DNA of 64,000 nucleotides from positions 6,262,001 through 6,326,000 of the forward strand of contig OY970201.1 in the NCBI GenBank assembly GCA_963708245.1, in the 5' to 3' direction. The notes under the pieces were generated by a model. That model worked only from the letters and a program-made list of their open reading frames with translations, had not been told where the DNA came from and ran no database searches. The position numbers were made by a program, and so were the translations under genes. The stretch is from CAVYXK01 sp963708245 (lineage in GTDB: Bacteria; Pseudomonadota; Alphaproteobacteria; Acetobacterales; Acetobacteraceae). Below, piece after piece: positions 42,604 through 50,653 of the stretch. How positions within the stretch are numbered: position 1 is the first letter of the stretch; the number at the start of each line of letters is the position of its first letter.

Positions 42604-43947
42604 CTAAGCCGGTAGCGTCGCCGTCGCCCGCACGCCCCCGGTCGGCCGGTTCGCCAGCGTTACGTCCCCGCCGTGCGCGCGCAGGATGTTGCGGGCGATC
42701 GGCAGCCCAAGCCCGACGCCGCCGGTTTCGCGTGAGCGGCTCGGCTCGCCGCGATGGAACGGCTCGAACACGCGCTCCAGCTCGGCCGGCGGGATACCCG
42801 GCCCCGAATCCTCCACGGCAACGACCAGCATGCCGCGTTCCTGCGGCACCAGCCGGACATTCGCGCTGCCGCCGTAATTCAACGCATTCGAGACCAGATT
42901 GGCGAAGGCCCGTTTCAGGCTCAGCGGCCGGGCGCGTACGGTCAGATGCGACGGTCCCTCATAGGTAAGGCGCTCCACGGCATCCGGGCGGGCATCCGCC
43001 GCTTCGTCCAAGACGGTTTGCAACAGCTCCGGCAGGTCGAGCGAAGAGACCGGCTCGGTGGTCTTGGCGTCCCGGCCGAAGGCGAGGGTCGCCGACACCA
43101 TCGCCTCCAACTCTTCGAGATCGGCCAGCATCTTTCGCCTCTGCTCGTCGTCCTCGACGAACTCGGCGCGGAGCTTCAGCCGCGTGATCGGCGTGCGCAG
43201 GTCGTGCCCGATCGCCGTCAGCATCTCGGTGCGGTCCTGCACGAAGCGGCGGATCCGCTCGGCCATCAGGTTGAAGGCCGCGGCGGCGGTCGCAACCTCG
43301 GATGGTCCGCCATCCGGCAACGGGGGCGCGTTCACGTCCCGACCCAGCGCCTCGGCGGCGGCCGCCAGCGTGCGCACCGGCTCGGTGAGCCGCCGCACCG
43401 CCCATACCGTCAGCGCCGCGGCCGCCAGCGTCATCAGCACGAATGCCCAAAGAAAGGCCGGCGAATGCCACGGCCGGGGCGGCGGGAGATCGGCGACTAT
43501 GTTCAGCCAGTCGCCTTCGTCCGGCACGCGCAGTCCGATGGTGAGCTGATGCCGTTGGGGGCCGTCGAGCACGAGGATACGGTCTGGCCGCAGTTTTGGC
43601 GGCATCGGCACCAGATCGAGGTTCACCCGCATCAAGCGCTGAACCGGCAGGGGTGCCTCCGGCAGCGGGTCCAGTGGCGCCGTCTTGCTCAGCTCCGCCG
43701 TCAACCCGGGCAAATGCCGCATTTCGCGCAGCACCAGGTCGCGCTCATCGGGCGTTGTCATCACCACCCTGCTGTACAACGCCATCACGCGAACCGTCAG
43801 GTTGCGCGCCTGCGCCAAGCGCTGCACGTCCATTCGATCGAATGCGTGGATCGTGAGGCCAGCCGCTTGCACCAGCGCCAGGCCAAACAGCAGGACGAGT
43901 GCAGTCCTGGTCGCCAGGCTGCGCGGCCACAGGCGGGGCATTCTCAT
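42604..43947 (-). CDS. Sensor histidine kinase, EnvZ-like
   Basis: A 447-aa inner-membrane kinase. One TM helix at ~11-33 (ATRTALVLLFGLALVQAAGL), a periplasmic sensor to ~160, and a second helix at ~165-185 (FLWAFVLMTLAAAALTVWAV) are followed by HAMP (RRLTEPVRTLAAAAEAL), the H-box TAIGHDLRTPITRLK with the phospho-His, the N-box FANLVSNALNYGG, and G1/G2 boxes EDSGPGIPP and GVGLGLPIARNI. Its response-regulator gene is 103 bases upstream on the same strand. The stimulus is not known. Confidence 0.92.
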   Translation of the reverse strand: MRMPRLWPRSLATRTALVLLFGLALVQAAGLTIHAFDRMDVQRLAQARNLTVRVMALYSRVVMTTPDERDLVLREMRHLPGLTAELSKTAPLDPLPEAPLPVQRLMRVNLDLVPMPPKLRPDRILVLDGPQRHQLTIGLRVPDEGDWLNIVADLPPPRPWHSPAFLWAFVLMTLAAAALTVWAVRRLTEPVRTLAAAAEALGRDVNAPPLPDGGPSEVATAAAAFNLMAERIRRFVQDRTEMLTAIGHDLRTPITRLKLRAEFVEDDEQRRKMLADLEELEAMVSATLAFGRDAKTTEPVSSLDLPELLQTVLDEAADARPDAVERLTYEGPSHLTVRARPLSLKRAFANLVSNALNYGGSANVRLVPQERGMLVVAVEDSGPGIPPAELERVFEPFHRGEPSRSRETGGVGLGLPIARNILRAHGGDVTLANRPTGGVRATATLPA

Positions 43948-44050
43948 GTCAATGGTCTTGGACGGCGCTCGTTCCTGCTAACCTGTGACGTGCCGCGTCC
44001 CGCCAGGAGCGGGCCTGCCCGGGACCGGTGACGAATCAGCTTGATCCGCA

Positions 44051-44770
44051 TCAAAGCCTTTCGACAGTCGCCGCCAGGACGTAGCCGCCGCCGCGGACGG
44101 TCTTGATCAGTTGGGCATTGCGGCCGTCGTCTTCCAGCTTGCGCCGCAATCGGCTGATGGCGACGTCGATGGCGCGATCGAACGGCCCCGCCTGTCGCCC
44201 GCGCAAGAGGTCGAGCAGCATGTCGCGGGTCAGCACGCGGTTGGCGCGTTCCACGAGCGCGAGCAGCAGGTCGTATTCGCCGCCGGTCAGTGCTACTTCA
44301 GCCTCTTCCTGATTCAGCAGGCGGCGTCGGGCGGGCTCCAGCGTCCAGCCGGCAAAGCGCAAGGCGCGGGCGCCGGGCTCGGGCCGCTGGCCGGCACCAT
44401 CGCCGGCCCGGCGCAGCACGGCGCGGATGCGTGCCAGCAACTCACGCGGATTGAACGGCTTCGGCACGTAGTCGTCAGCCCCCAGCTCGAGGCCGATGAT
44501 GCGGTCGGTCTCCTCGCCCATGGCGGTGAGCATTACGATCGGCACGTCGGACTGGGTTCGCATCCAACGGGCGAGGTCGAGGCCGCTTTCGCCCGGCAGC
44601 ATGAGGTCCAGCACCACCAGGTGGTAATGTCCGGATGGCCACGCGCGGCGAGCTTCGCGGGCGTCACGCACTGCGGTGACGCGCATCTGGTGGCGTTCCA
44701 GGAAGCGAGCGAGCAGGTCCCGGATTTCCCGATCGTCGTCCACTACCAGGATGTGCGGTGTCTGTTCCAT
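44051..44770 (-). CDS. OmpR-family response regulator
   Basis: A 239-aa two-domain transcription regulator. ATG 44770 starts MEQTPHILVVDDDREIRDLL; an upstream in-frame start would add an unconserved tail. Receiver: acidic pair DDD at 11-13, phospho-acceptor Asp in LVVLDLMLPGESG, Thr in IVMLTAMGEE, Lys in YVPKPFNPREL. The DNA-binding winged helix is at ~140-235 (LTGGEYDLLLALVERANRVL, SRLRRKLEDDGRNAQLIKTV, RGGGYVL). It is cotranscribed with the kinase. A GTTGCATT direct repeat upstream is a candidate autoregulatory site. Confidence 0.93.
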   Translation of the reverse strand: MEQTPHILVVDDDREIRDLLARFLERHQMRVTAVRDAREARRAWPSGHYHLVVLDLMLPGESGLDLARWMRTQSDVPIVMLTAMGEETDRIIGLELGADDYVPKPFNPRELLARIRAVLRRAGDGAGQRPEPGARALRFAGWTLEPARRRLLNQEEAEVALTGGEYDLLLALVERANRVLTRDMLLDLLRGRQAGPFDRAIDVAISRLRRKLEDDGRNAQLIKTVRGGGYVLAATVERL

Positions 44771-44811
44771 GCTTGGATCATAGGTAATTGACAACGGCGA
44801 CGGCAGACCAT

Positions 44812-44829
44812 GTTGCATTCGGTTGCATT
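44812..44829. promoter_or_regulatory. GTTGCATT direct repeat, candidate OmpR-type operator
   Basis: GTTGCATT-CG-GTTGCATT, with a 10-base centre-to-centre spacing, lies in the 134-base divergent region between the response regulator and the small secreted-protein gene. OmpR-family regulators bind two half-sites in tandem 10-11 bases apart, so this may control either or both genes. Confidence 0.55.
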
Positions 44830-44904
44830 TCTTCGCGTCCCGGCTGCATGGCTGCAATCCGAATCCGCTATGTGAGCATTCGTCACGAATTTAGGAGGCT
44901 GGTC

Positions 44905-45351
44905 ATGCGAAAAACCGTTCTCGGCGCTGTTATGGCGCTTACCATCGCCGCCGGAGGTGGCGCCCTCATTGCGTACGGCCAGCCGGCGGCGCCTGGCCCT
45001 GCCCCCGACGGCCCGGCCATCGAGGCGCCCCAACCGCAAGCAGGCGGGGCTGAGGGGGGGTGGCGGCAACGCGCCGGCGAGTGGCGCGAGGGCATGGCGC
45101 GCCGCCGCGCGCTCAGGATGCGCACCTTTGCGTTGTTCTTCCGTCCGGCCGACCGCCAGCTCACGCCGCCCGACGTGCAGAAGATCGCCGAGGCGTTCCT
45201 GTTGTGGAACGGCAATCACACCTGGAAGGTGATCGACGTAGCTCCGACGTCGGACGGCCAAGTGAGCTTTGCTTATGCGGCGCCGGACAACACGGTGATC
45301 GCCCGCTTCTCGATGGACACCAAGACCGGACGGCTGACCCGGACTGGCTAG
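44905..45351 (+). CDS. Small secreted protein of unknown function
   Basis: A 148-aa protein with a strong ribosome site TTAGGAGG and a typical signal peptide MRKTVLGAVMALTIAAGGGA. After a Pro/Ala/Gly linker (residues 25-50) comes an Arg-rich stretch (GEWREGMARRRALRMRTF), then a compact beta domain (FLLWNGNHTWKVIDVAP, QVSFAYAAPDNTVIARFSMD) that resembles PepSY-like folds. Divergent from the OmpR/EnvZ-type genes, with a candidate operator between them, so it may be a target of that pair. Function unknown. Confidence 0.75.
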   Translation: MRKTVLGAVMALTIAAGGGALIAYGQPAAPGPAPDGPAIEAPQPQAGGAEGGWRQRAGEWREGMARRRALRMRTFALFFRPADRQLTPPDVQKIAEAFLLWNGNHTWKVIDVAPTSDGQVSFAYAAPDNTVIARFSMDTKTGRLTRTG

Positions 45352-45508
45352 CGGAACTGGCGGCTAGCCGGTCGCTTCGGTGCGCCTCTGATTGATCCCG
45401 GCTCCGCCGGGATCAAGGCGGGCGCTTGATTGGCACGCTGTCAGCCGTTGGCTGTCGCGACGAGTGAATGGCAAGTAATTCTTCACCGGTTGGCTGCGAT
45501 ATGGGCGC

Positions 45509-46627
45509 ATGGACCTGCCGGCCGAACCCAACCTGCCAATGGTGCAGGCCTACCATCCGACCACGTTCCTGGAACGCGGCGTGGCGGTGCCGTTCACCAC
45601 GCCGATGCTCTCTGGCGCGCGGGCACGTCCGGCCGAGCGCGGAGGCACCGAGCTGATCGTGCCGAATCCGTCGGGGGGCCGAGGGGTGTACATCCTGCCG
45701 TGGGGGGGCGTGTGTCAGCTCTGTCGCCCCACGGTCCACGACACGCGACTGAATCAGGCGGTCGCCGCCTTGCGCAGCGTCACCCCGGGCACGATCCGTC
45801 AGGCTGCGCGCGAAGTAGCGGCCGAGGGGCTGGCCGGCCAGGATGCGCGCGCCGCTGCCAGTGCCGCCGTTGCGACCGAATACCAGGACCGCTTGCTGAC
45901 CAATTTCCTGCTGCTGGCGCTGGTCGAACAAGTCGATCCCGCCGGTCTCGGCAAGGTTCCTGCCAATCGGGTGCACACGGCGGAGCTGGAGATGCGGGCC
46001 AAGCGCACCGTTGCGGGAATTGCGCCGAAGCTTGGCCGTCCGGAAGAGGCGATCGCCACCGGACTGGAGGAACTGGCGGCGGTGTTTGCCGGGATCGGGG
46101 TGCCTGGACAATCTCCGCCGGCTCGCATCCTCCGCCTGCTGGAGGCGCTGCGCCGGACGCGCGAGGATGCCGACGTCTGGGCGCGCGAGCACAATGACGA
46201 CAGCGGTGGCCAGGCGCGGATGGTTGCGACCGTCGCCGACCTGACGATCGCTTGTGCCGACAAGACGCTGGCAGAGGCGTACGGTCTAACCAATGATATG
46301 GCCGGCCTGTTGCGCGAGTGGGGCGCTAACCCCGACCGACTAGCCCAGCGCGTGGCTCGCCCGGAATGGCTGCTGGACGGCTGGGAGCAGATCTGTCTGA
46401 TCTGGCATTGCGCCGACGGGGACGCCGCCCGGCGAGCCGCGCTCGCGGAAATGGCGCTGCTCATGCCCGTGCTGCCGAAAGAGGCGTCCGATTGGGTCGG
46501 CATGAAGATCGACGGCGATATGGTGATGCGCTTCCGCAAGACGGTCAGCTTGAACCAGGACTGGCGTACCGGCGCGCATTTCGATCGCATCGCGCGCAAC
46601 GAAAAGCTGCGCGCGCTAGCGGCATGA
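45509..46627 (+). CDS. Conserved protein of unknown function, first of a two-gene operon
   Basis: A 372-aa protein starting at ATG 45509; no strong ribosome site is visible. Residues 1-75 have a distinctive Pro/Gly-rich motif (HPTTFLERGVAVPFTTPMLS, GVYILPWGGVCQLCRPTVHD). The rest is helical: HTAELEMRAKRTVAGIAPKL, HNDDSGGQARMVATVADLTI and WICLIW-like segments. No TM helix, ATP site or other catalytic motif was recognised. The stop overlaps the next gene (ATGA), so the pair is translated together and likely acts together. Confidence 0.7.
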   Translation: MDLPAEPNLPMVQAYHPTTFLERGVAVPFTTPMLSGARARPAERGGTELIVPNPSGGRGVYILPWGGVCQLCRPTVHDTRLNQAVAALRSVTPGTIRQAAREVAAEGLAGQDARAAASAAVATEYQDRLLTNFLLLALVEQVDPAGLGKVPANRVHTAELEMRAKRTVAGIAPKLGRPEEAIATGLEELAAVFAGIGVPGQSPPARILRLLEALRRTREDADVWAREHNDDSGGQARMVATVADLTIACADKTLAEAYGLTNDMAGLLREWGANPDRLAQRVARPEWLLDGWEQICLIWHCADGDAARRAALAEMALLMPVLPKEASDWVGMKIDGDMVMRFRKTVSLNQDWRTGAHFDRIARNEKLRALAA

Positions 46628-47850
46628 CAGCGGGCGCGCCGCTGCGCGAGCTGGCGCGCGAGCTTGCCACCGCGGGCGATGCACAGGTGGCGCAGATCGT
46701 CGCTCTGATCGATTCGATGCAGCAGCGGGGCACGGCAGACGCCCTGATCGCGCCACTGCGCGCACGTCTACAGCAGTTGCGGCCAGATCGGCCGTTGCGG
46801 TTCGGTCGCCTGCTGTTTCTTCCGCTCGATCCGGTTATTGTGGACGGGCCGAGATGGCGCCTGGGAATGCCTGCTGTGCCGCGTCCCGCGCTTGCTCCGC
46901 TGCTCGAGATCGTCCAACGGGGGCTCGGCGAGAATACGCGAAAGATTGAGGCTGCGATTCAGGGCCGATCGCAAGCGGACGTCGCTGCCGTTCGCCAGGC
47001 GGGCGGCATGTTGTGGCCGCCGGCGGCGCGTCTGCTGAAGACGGCGGCGGCGGCGCCGATCGGTCCCGCCTGGGAGGGCGCCGCCCTGGCGAGGGACGCA
47101 TTCGCGCCTGTGGCCCGGGGCGTGGCTTGCGTGCTGTCTAGGGCGGTACCGCTGTTGGCCCTGCTCGCCGACAGTGCATCAGGCTTAGCGCCACCTGCCG
47201 AGCCGATCACCGAGATGCTCGAATATGCGGCGTCCGACTCTCCTGAGGGCTGGAGCCTTACGGTTGCCGTGCTACTGCGCAGCTTGCCCGAGCCGAGTTT
47301 GGTCTTGCGACTGATGCGAGATGTCGGAGCAGGATCGCAGCCGGCTGTGCGCGCTGCTGCCGAGAAGACGGTCGAGGCGGTGCTGGAACAGCTTGCCGAA
47401 AGCAACGGCGGAACCACGATTCGCGATGTCGGCCTCGCATCGGCGACGGTGCAGGTCCAGCAGCTTGCCGAGCTGCTGAAAGGGCTGGGCGACCGCGCCG
47501 GCCCGCAACGGCAGCAAGTGATCGGAGCGATCCGGCAGGAGGTTGACGCCAACTGCCGCAACCGGTTCGCCGCAGGATTGTCTGCTGAGCTGATGCAGCC
47601 GTTGCATGAGTTGCCGGCAAACCCGGAGCCAGCGTCGATCAAGCTGCTGGAGGCAACCGCCCGCGACCTGCGACGGTTCGAGACGGAGGCGCGCCGGATC
47701 GGCGGCGCCAAGGTCTACGATGCGATGCTTCGCCGTGCCGCCAAGGACATCGCCCAGGACGGCAGTGTGGCACTCGCGCTTATAGACAAGGTGCGCATGG
47801 TCGAGCTGCTCGCCGGACCCGAGGACGCATTGCGTCTGCTCGAGAAGTAA
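46624..47850 (+). CDS. Conserved protein of unknown function, second of a two-gene operon
   Basis: A 408-aa protein that starts inside the previous stop. It is almost entirely helical with many Leu/Ala heptads and reads like HEAT-type or helical repeats: LARELATAGDAQVAQIVALI, RFGRLLFLPLDPVIVDGPRW, WSLTVAVLLRSLPEPSLVLR, QQLAELLKGLGDRAGPQRQQ. No signal peptide or clear TM segment is present, and no enzyme motif was found. The function is unknown; the tight coupling to the upstream gene is the only contextual clue. Confidence 0.72.
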   Translation: MTAGAPLRELARELATAGDAQVAQIVALIDSMQQRGTADALIAPLRARLQQLRPDRPLRFGRLLFLPLDPVIVDGPRWRLGMPAVPRPALAPLLEIVQRGLGENTRKIEAAIQGRSQADVAAVRQAGGMLWPPAARLLKTAAAAPIGPAWEGAALARDAFAPVARGVACVLSRAVPLLALLADSASGLAPPAEPITEMLEYAASDSPEGWSLTVAVLLRSLPEPSLVLRLMRDVGAGSQPAVRAAAEKTVEAVLEQLAESNGGTTIRDVGLASATVQVQQLAELLKGLGDRAGPQRQQVIGAIRQEVDANCRNRFAAGLSAELMQPLHELPANPEPASIKLLEATARDLRRFETEARRIGGAKVYDAMLRRAAKDIAQDGSVALALIDKVRMVELLAGPEDALRLLEK

Positions 47851-47853
47851 ACG

Positions 47854-48963
47854 TCAGGCGATCGCAATCCGGCGCTTGGCCAGCTCCGCCTCGTTCACCT
47901 TCAGTCCAAGGCCCGGCCCAGTCGGCAGGTGAAACAGCCCTTCAACCGGACGCGGCGGATTCTCGAACACAGCATGGGTGCGCGACGAGGGATCGTTCCA
48001 TTCGCACGGCTTGGTCGCGTGGAGCTGGGTTGCGGCCAGGTGCAGGCTCGCGGTGTGGCCGATCGTCGGTTGCGTCTGGTGCGGCACCAGCTCGACGCCG
48101 TGCGCATGGGCCAGCGCATTGCAACGCATCAGGCCGGTGATCCCGCCCATTTTCACAATATCCGGCTGCACCATCCGGACGCCGGCATCGATCAGCTCGG
48201 CCAGGGCGGGCAACGTATAGGTCTGCTCGCCGGCCGAGACGGTGATGTCGAGCGCGCGGGCGACCTCGCCCATTGCTTTCGGATGATAGTGCTGCACCGG
48301 CTCTTCGAACCACCAGTAGCCGAGCTCTTCCAGGGCTCGGCCGACCCGGATCGCGCCACCGGTCGTGTAACCATTGTTGGCGTCGAAGGCGAGCGGGAAG
48401 CCGTCACCCACCAGCTTGCGCACCGCGCGCGCCTTGGCGATGTCGCCGGGAATGTCGGCATCGAGCCTGGTACGGTCGTTGTCGAAGCGGATCTTCACCG
48501 CCGCCGGCTTGTCCGCCAGGCGTTGTTCGACGACACGCAGCACGTCGTCGAGCTTGCGATCGCCGTTACCGCCGATCGAGGCATAGAACGGGAGTGCCGT
48601 CCGCCAGGCGCCTCCCATCAGCTTGTAGAGCGGCAAGCCGGTGAGCTTACCCTTGAGATCCCATAGCGCGATGTCGAGTGCTGCCAGCGCGCCGGTCAGC
48701 GCGCCCTCGGGGCCGAGCTTGACCAGCGAGTGAAACAGCGTGTCGAGCAACACGGCATGGTCGAGCGGGTCCTGTCCGATCAGCCGCAGTGCGACGTCGT
48801 GGACGATGATGCCGAGCGAGGCGAGGCCGCCTTGCATGGGCGATGCCTCGCCGATGCCGAACAGGCCGTCTTCGGCGCGGATGCGCACGAAGGCGCTTCG
48901 TTGCGCGGGCCTGTCATCGGCGGCCCAACGGACCTGGAAGGCTTCGACGGACTCTATCTTCAC
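47854..48963 (-). CDS. Enolase-superfamily enzyme (muconate-lactonizing/mandelate-racemase type)
   Basis: A 369-aa TIM-barrel enzyme. GTG 48963 is supported by AAAGGAG a few bases upstream; longer starts would precede it. The capping domain opens VKIESVEAFQVRW, and the barrel shows VKIRFDND (a Lys-x-Arg in place of the more common KxK), metal ligands in AFDANNGYT, WWFEEPVQHYHP and SAGEQTYT, then a histidine-rich VELVPHQTQPTIGH. It belongs with acid-sugar dehydratases or cycloisomerases; the Lys-x-Arg makes a simple racemase less likely. It is convergent with the unknown two-gene operon. The substrate is unknown. Confidence 0.85.
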   Translation of the reverse strand: MKIESVEAFQVRWAADDRPAQRSAFVRIRAEDGLFGIGEASPMQGGLASLGIIVHDVALRLIGQDPLDHAVLLDTLFHSLVKLGPEGALTGALAALDIALWDLKGKLTGLPLYKLMGGAWRTALPFYASIGGNGDRKLDDVLRVVEQRLADKPAAVKIRFDNDRTRLDADIPGDIAKARAVRKLVGDGFPLAFDANNGYTTGGAIRVGRALEELGYWWFEEPVQHYHPKAMGEVARALDITVSAGEQTYTLPALAELIDAGVRMVQPDIVKMGGITGLMRCNALAHAHGVELVPHQTQPTIGHTASLHLAATQLHATKPCEWNDPSSRTHAVFENPPRPVEGLFHLPTGPGLGLKVNEAELAKRRIAIA

Positions 48964-49127
48964 GCGATTGCTCCTTTGTTTTGCCGGCACGATGACGCCC
49001 ACGTCGGTCGCTCAGCCGATTGTCGCTGCTCATCCAAAAGCGGGCGTTCCATTGGGAGGGTCCTCCGGGCCGCTATTGTTAAGGGTTATCGGAGGCCCGG
49101 GCTACCGCCGGTTAGGTGGAAAGCGGA

Positions 49128-49789
49128 GTGCGCCAGGAGACCGGCGAGGAGTAGGAGGTGAAAGTCCACTGCGACGAAGGTGTAGCGAACCACGTCGGCC
49201 CCAAGCCGTGCGGCGATGCTCGTGAGGGCATCGGCGAAGCGTCGGTAGGGGGGGATCGCATAGGCCAGCCATTGAGCCGCGAAATCCACGCCAACTCGGG
49301 TGCTGACACCGTTCTGCTGGTGGAAGGCAACACGGACAGACGCGCTATCGCAAGCGTCTGGACGGCCCGGCGCGGTCGGAGACCCCGGCATGTGCAGACG
49401 CTCCTCGCCCGGGAACTGGGAGATCTCGGGTTTGGCCAGCGAAGCAATATCGTTGGTCCGCATCGGGAAGACGAGGAGTCGAAGCCGATGATGCACGAAC
49501 CCGAGAAGTCTGACTCTGCCATAGTAGCAACGAAGCCAGCGAACAAAGCCGGGCGACTGGCAGCGGAGCCGGTGGAGCGAAGGGCGGGGACCGGGATAAA
49601 CGCGAACCAGCAAAGCACGTGCCGGGCACAGAACCGGGGAAGCGTGTCACAGGCGCTGGGCCGCGTGCGATGGGCCGCAACGTTGTGCTGCTTGTCGCCA
49701 CATAGTCCTGGTAGGAGCCGGATGCCTTAATTGGGCTCGTCCGGATCTGTGCGGGGGGCGGTCAGTAATGACCGTCCCTACCGCGAACC
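49128..49789 (+). mobile_element. Group II intron remnant lacking its reverse transcriptase
   Basis: The 5' end GTGCGCC (49128) and the stretch GTGAAAGTCCACTGCGACGA are typical of proteobacterial group II introns. The leader, read through as protein (KVHCDEGVANHVGPKPCGD, EPEKSDSAIVA, ANQQSTCRAQNRGSVSQALG), matches the region just before the intron RT. Then all RT/maturase codons are missing, and the sequence jumps to domain V (GAGCCGGATG ... CTCGTCCGGATCTG at 49715-49749) and a domain VI-like hairpin (GCGGTCA-GTAA-TGACCGT). Total is about 660 bases against ~1.9 kb for a full intron. The exact 3' end is uncertain by a few bases. Confidence 0.75.
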
Positions 49790-50112
49790 TCGCTGGGAGG
49801 GCAAATCATGTGGCCGGAGGTAGTGCATTCTGGACTCTCAACAGTTGAAACAATACCGCCGTCAAGCTGAGGCCCGGGAGTGTCAGAACCGCAGCGCACT
49901 CGCCTTCCTACGCTGAGGCCCCATCCGCCTCATGCTCCGAAAGTTATCGACAAACCGAATGATCCTGGACGCACTCTGAGCGTGCGATATTAGACATCTC
50001 ATGTAATGACGACTTCACGGCGCTGCAGCGCTATCCGGCTGCGGGCCGGCGCGCTTGTGGGTCCCGCGTAGATGCGAGGCAGGTGCGTCCTCGCTGTCGC
50101 CTGCCGGTTCCT
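49790..50112. other. Intergenic debris between the intron and the amidase remnant
   Basis: About 320 bases without a recognisable gene, promoter or repeat. Short AT-richer segments (ATCTCATGTAATGACGACTT near 49995) differ from the surrounding coding GC content and suggest rearranged sequence. Confidence 0.5.
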
Positions 50113-50555
50113 CGCATCCCCCGCGAGCGCTGGGACGAGGTCGATCCCGGTTATGTCGGCATCGCCGGGCAGGGCATGGCGATCGGCCTCGATGCGGTGC
50201 TGGCGGCAGAAGCGGGCCCCGCGGCACCTCTACCGCCGTTTCGCCGCGCTGTTCCGCCGGCACGACCTGTTGCTGACGCCGGCCACGCCGCACGGAGCGC
50301 CGCCGGCCGACACGGTGTACCACACCCAGGGCTATGACCGTCGACGCGACGTCATCCCGTACACGCTGCCATTCAACCTCATTGGCCTGCCTGCGGCGTC
50401 GTTGCCCTGCGGCCTGACCGCGGAGGGGCTGCCGGTGGGTTTGCAGGTGGTCGGCCCGAAATTCGCCGAACGTGCCGTCCTGGAAGCCTCGCTGGCAATC
50501 GAAGGCGCCGGTGGGGTTCGGGCGCGAGCGCGAGCGGGCGATGGCGGCGCTTTGA
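50113..50555 (+). pseudogene. Amidase (GatA/AtzF-type) C-terminal remnant
   Basis: The last ~140 residues of an amidase-signature enzyme in two frames: RIPRERWDEVDPGYVGIAGQ in one frame, then RRFAALFRRHDLLLTPATPH and YTLPFNLIGLPAASLPCGLT, GLPVGLQVVGPKFAE in the next, with a frameshift near 50210. The Ser-Ser-Lys catalytic N-terminal half is absent. The piece lies immediately before the second peptide-type ABC operon, where amidases often occur. Confidence 0.8.
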
Positions 50556-50653
50556 CGCCGCGGACCGGCCGCCCACGCCCTCAACGAAAGCATCTTGCCA
50601 TCAGCGCTCCGGTTGGCGCCTAGTACGCGGACTGGGACAGGGAGAACAGGACA

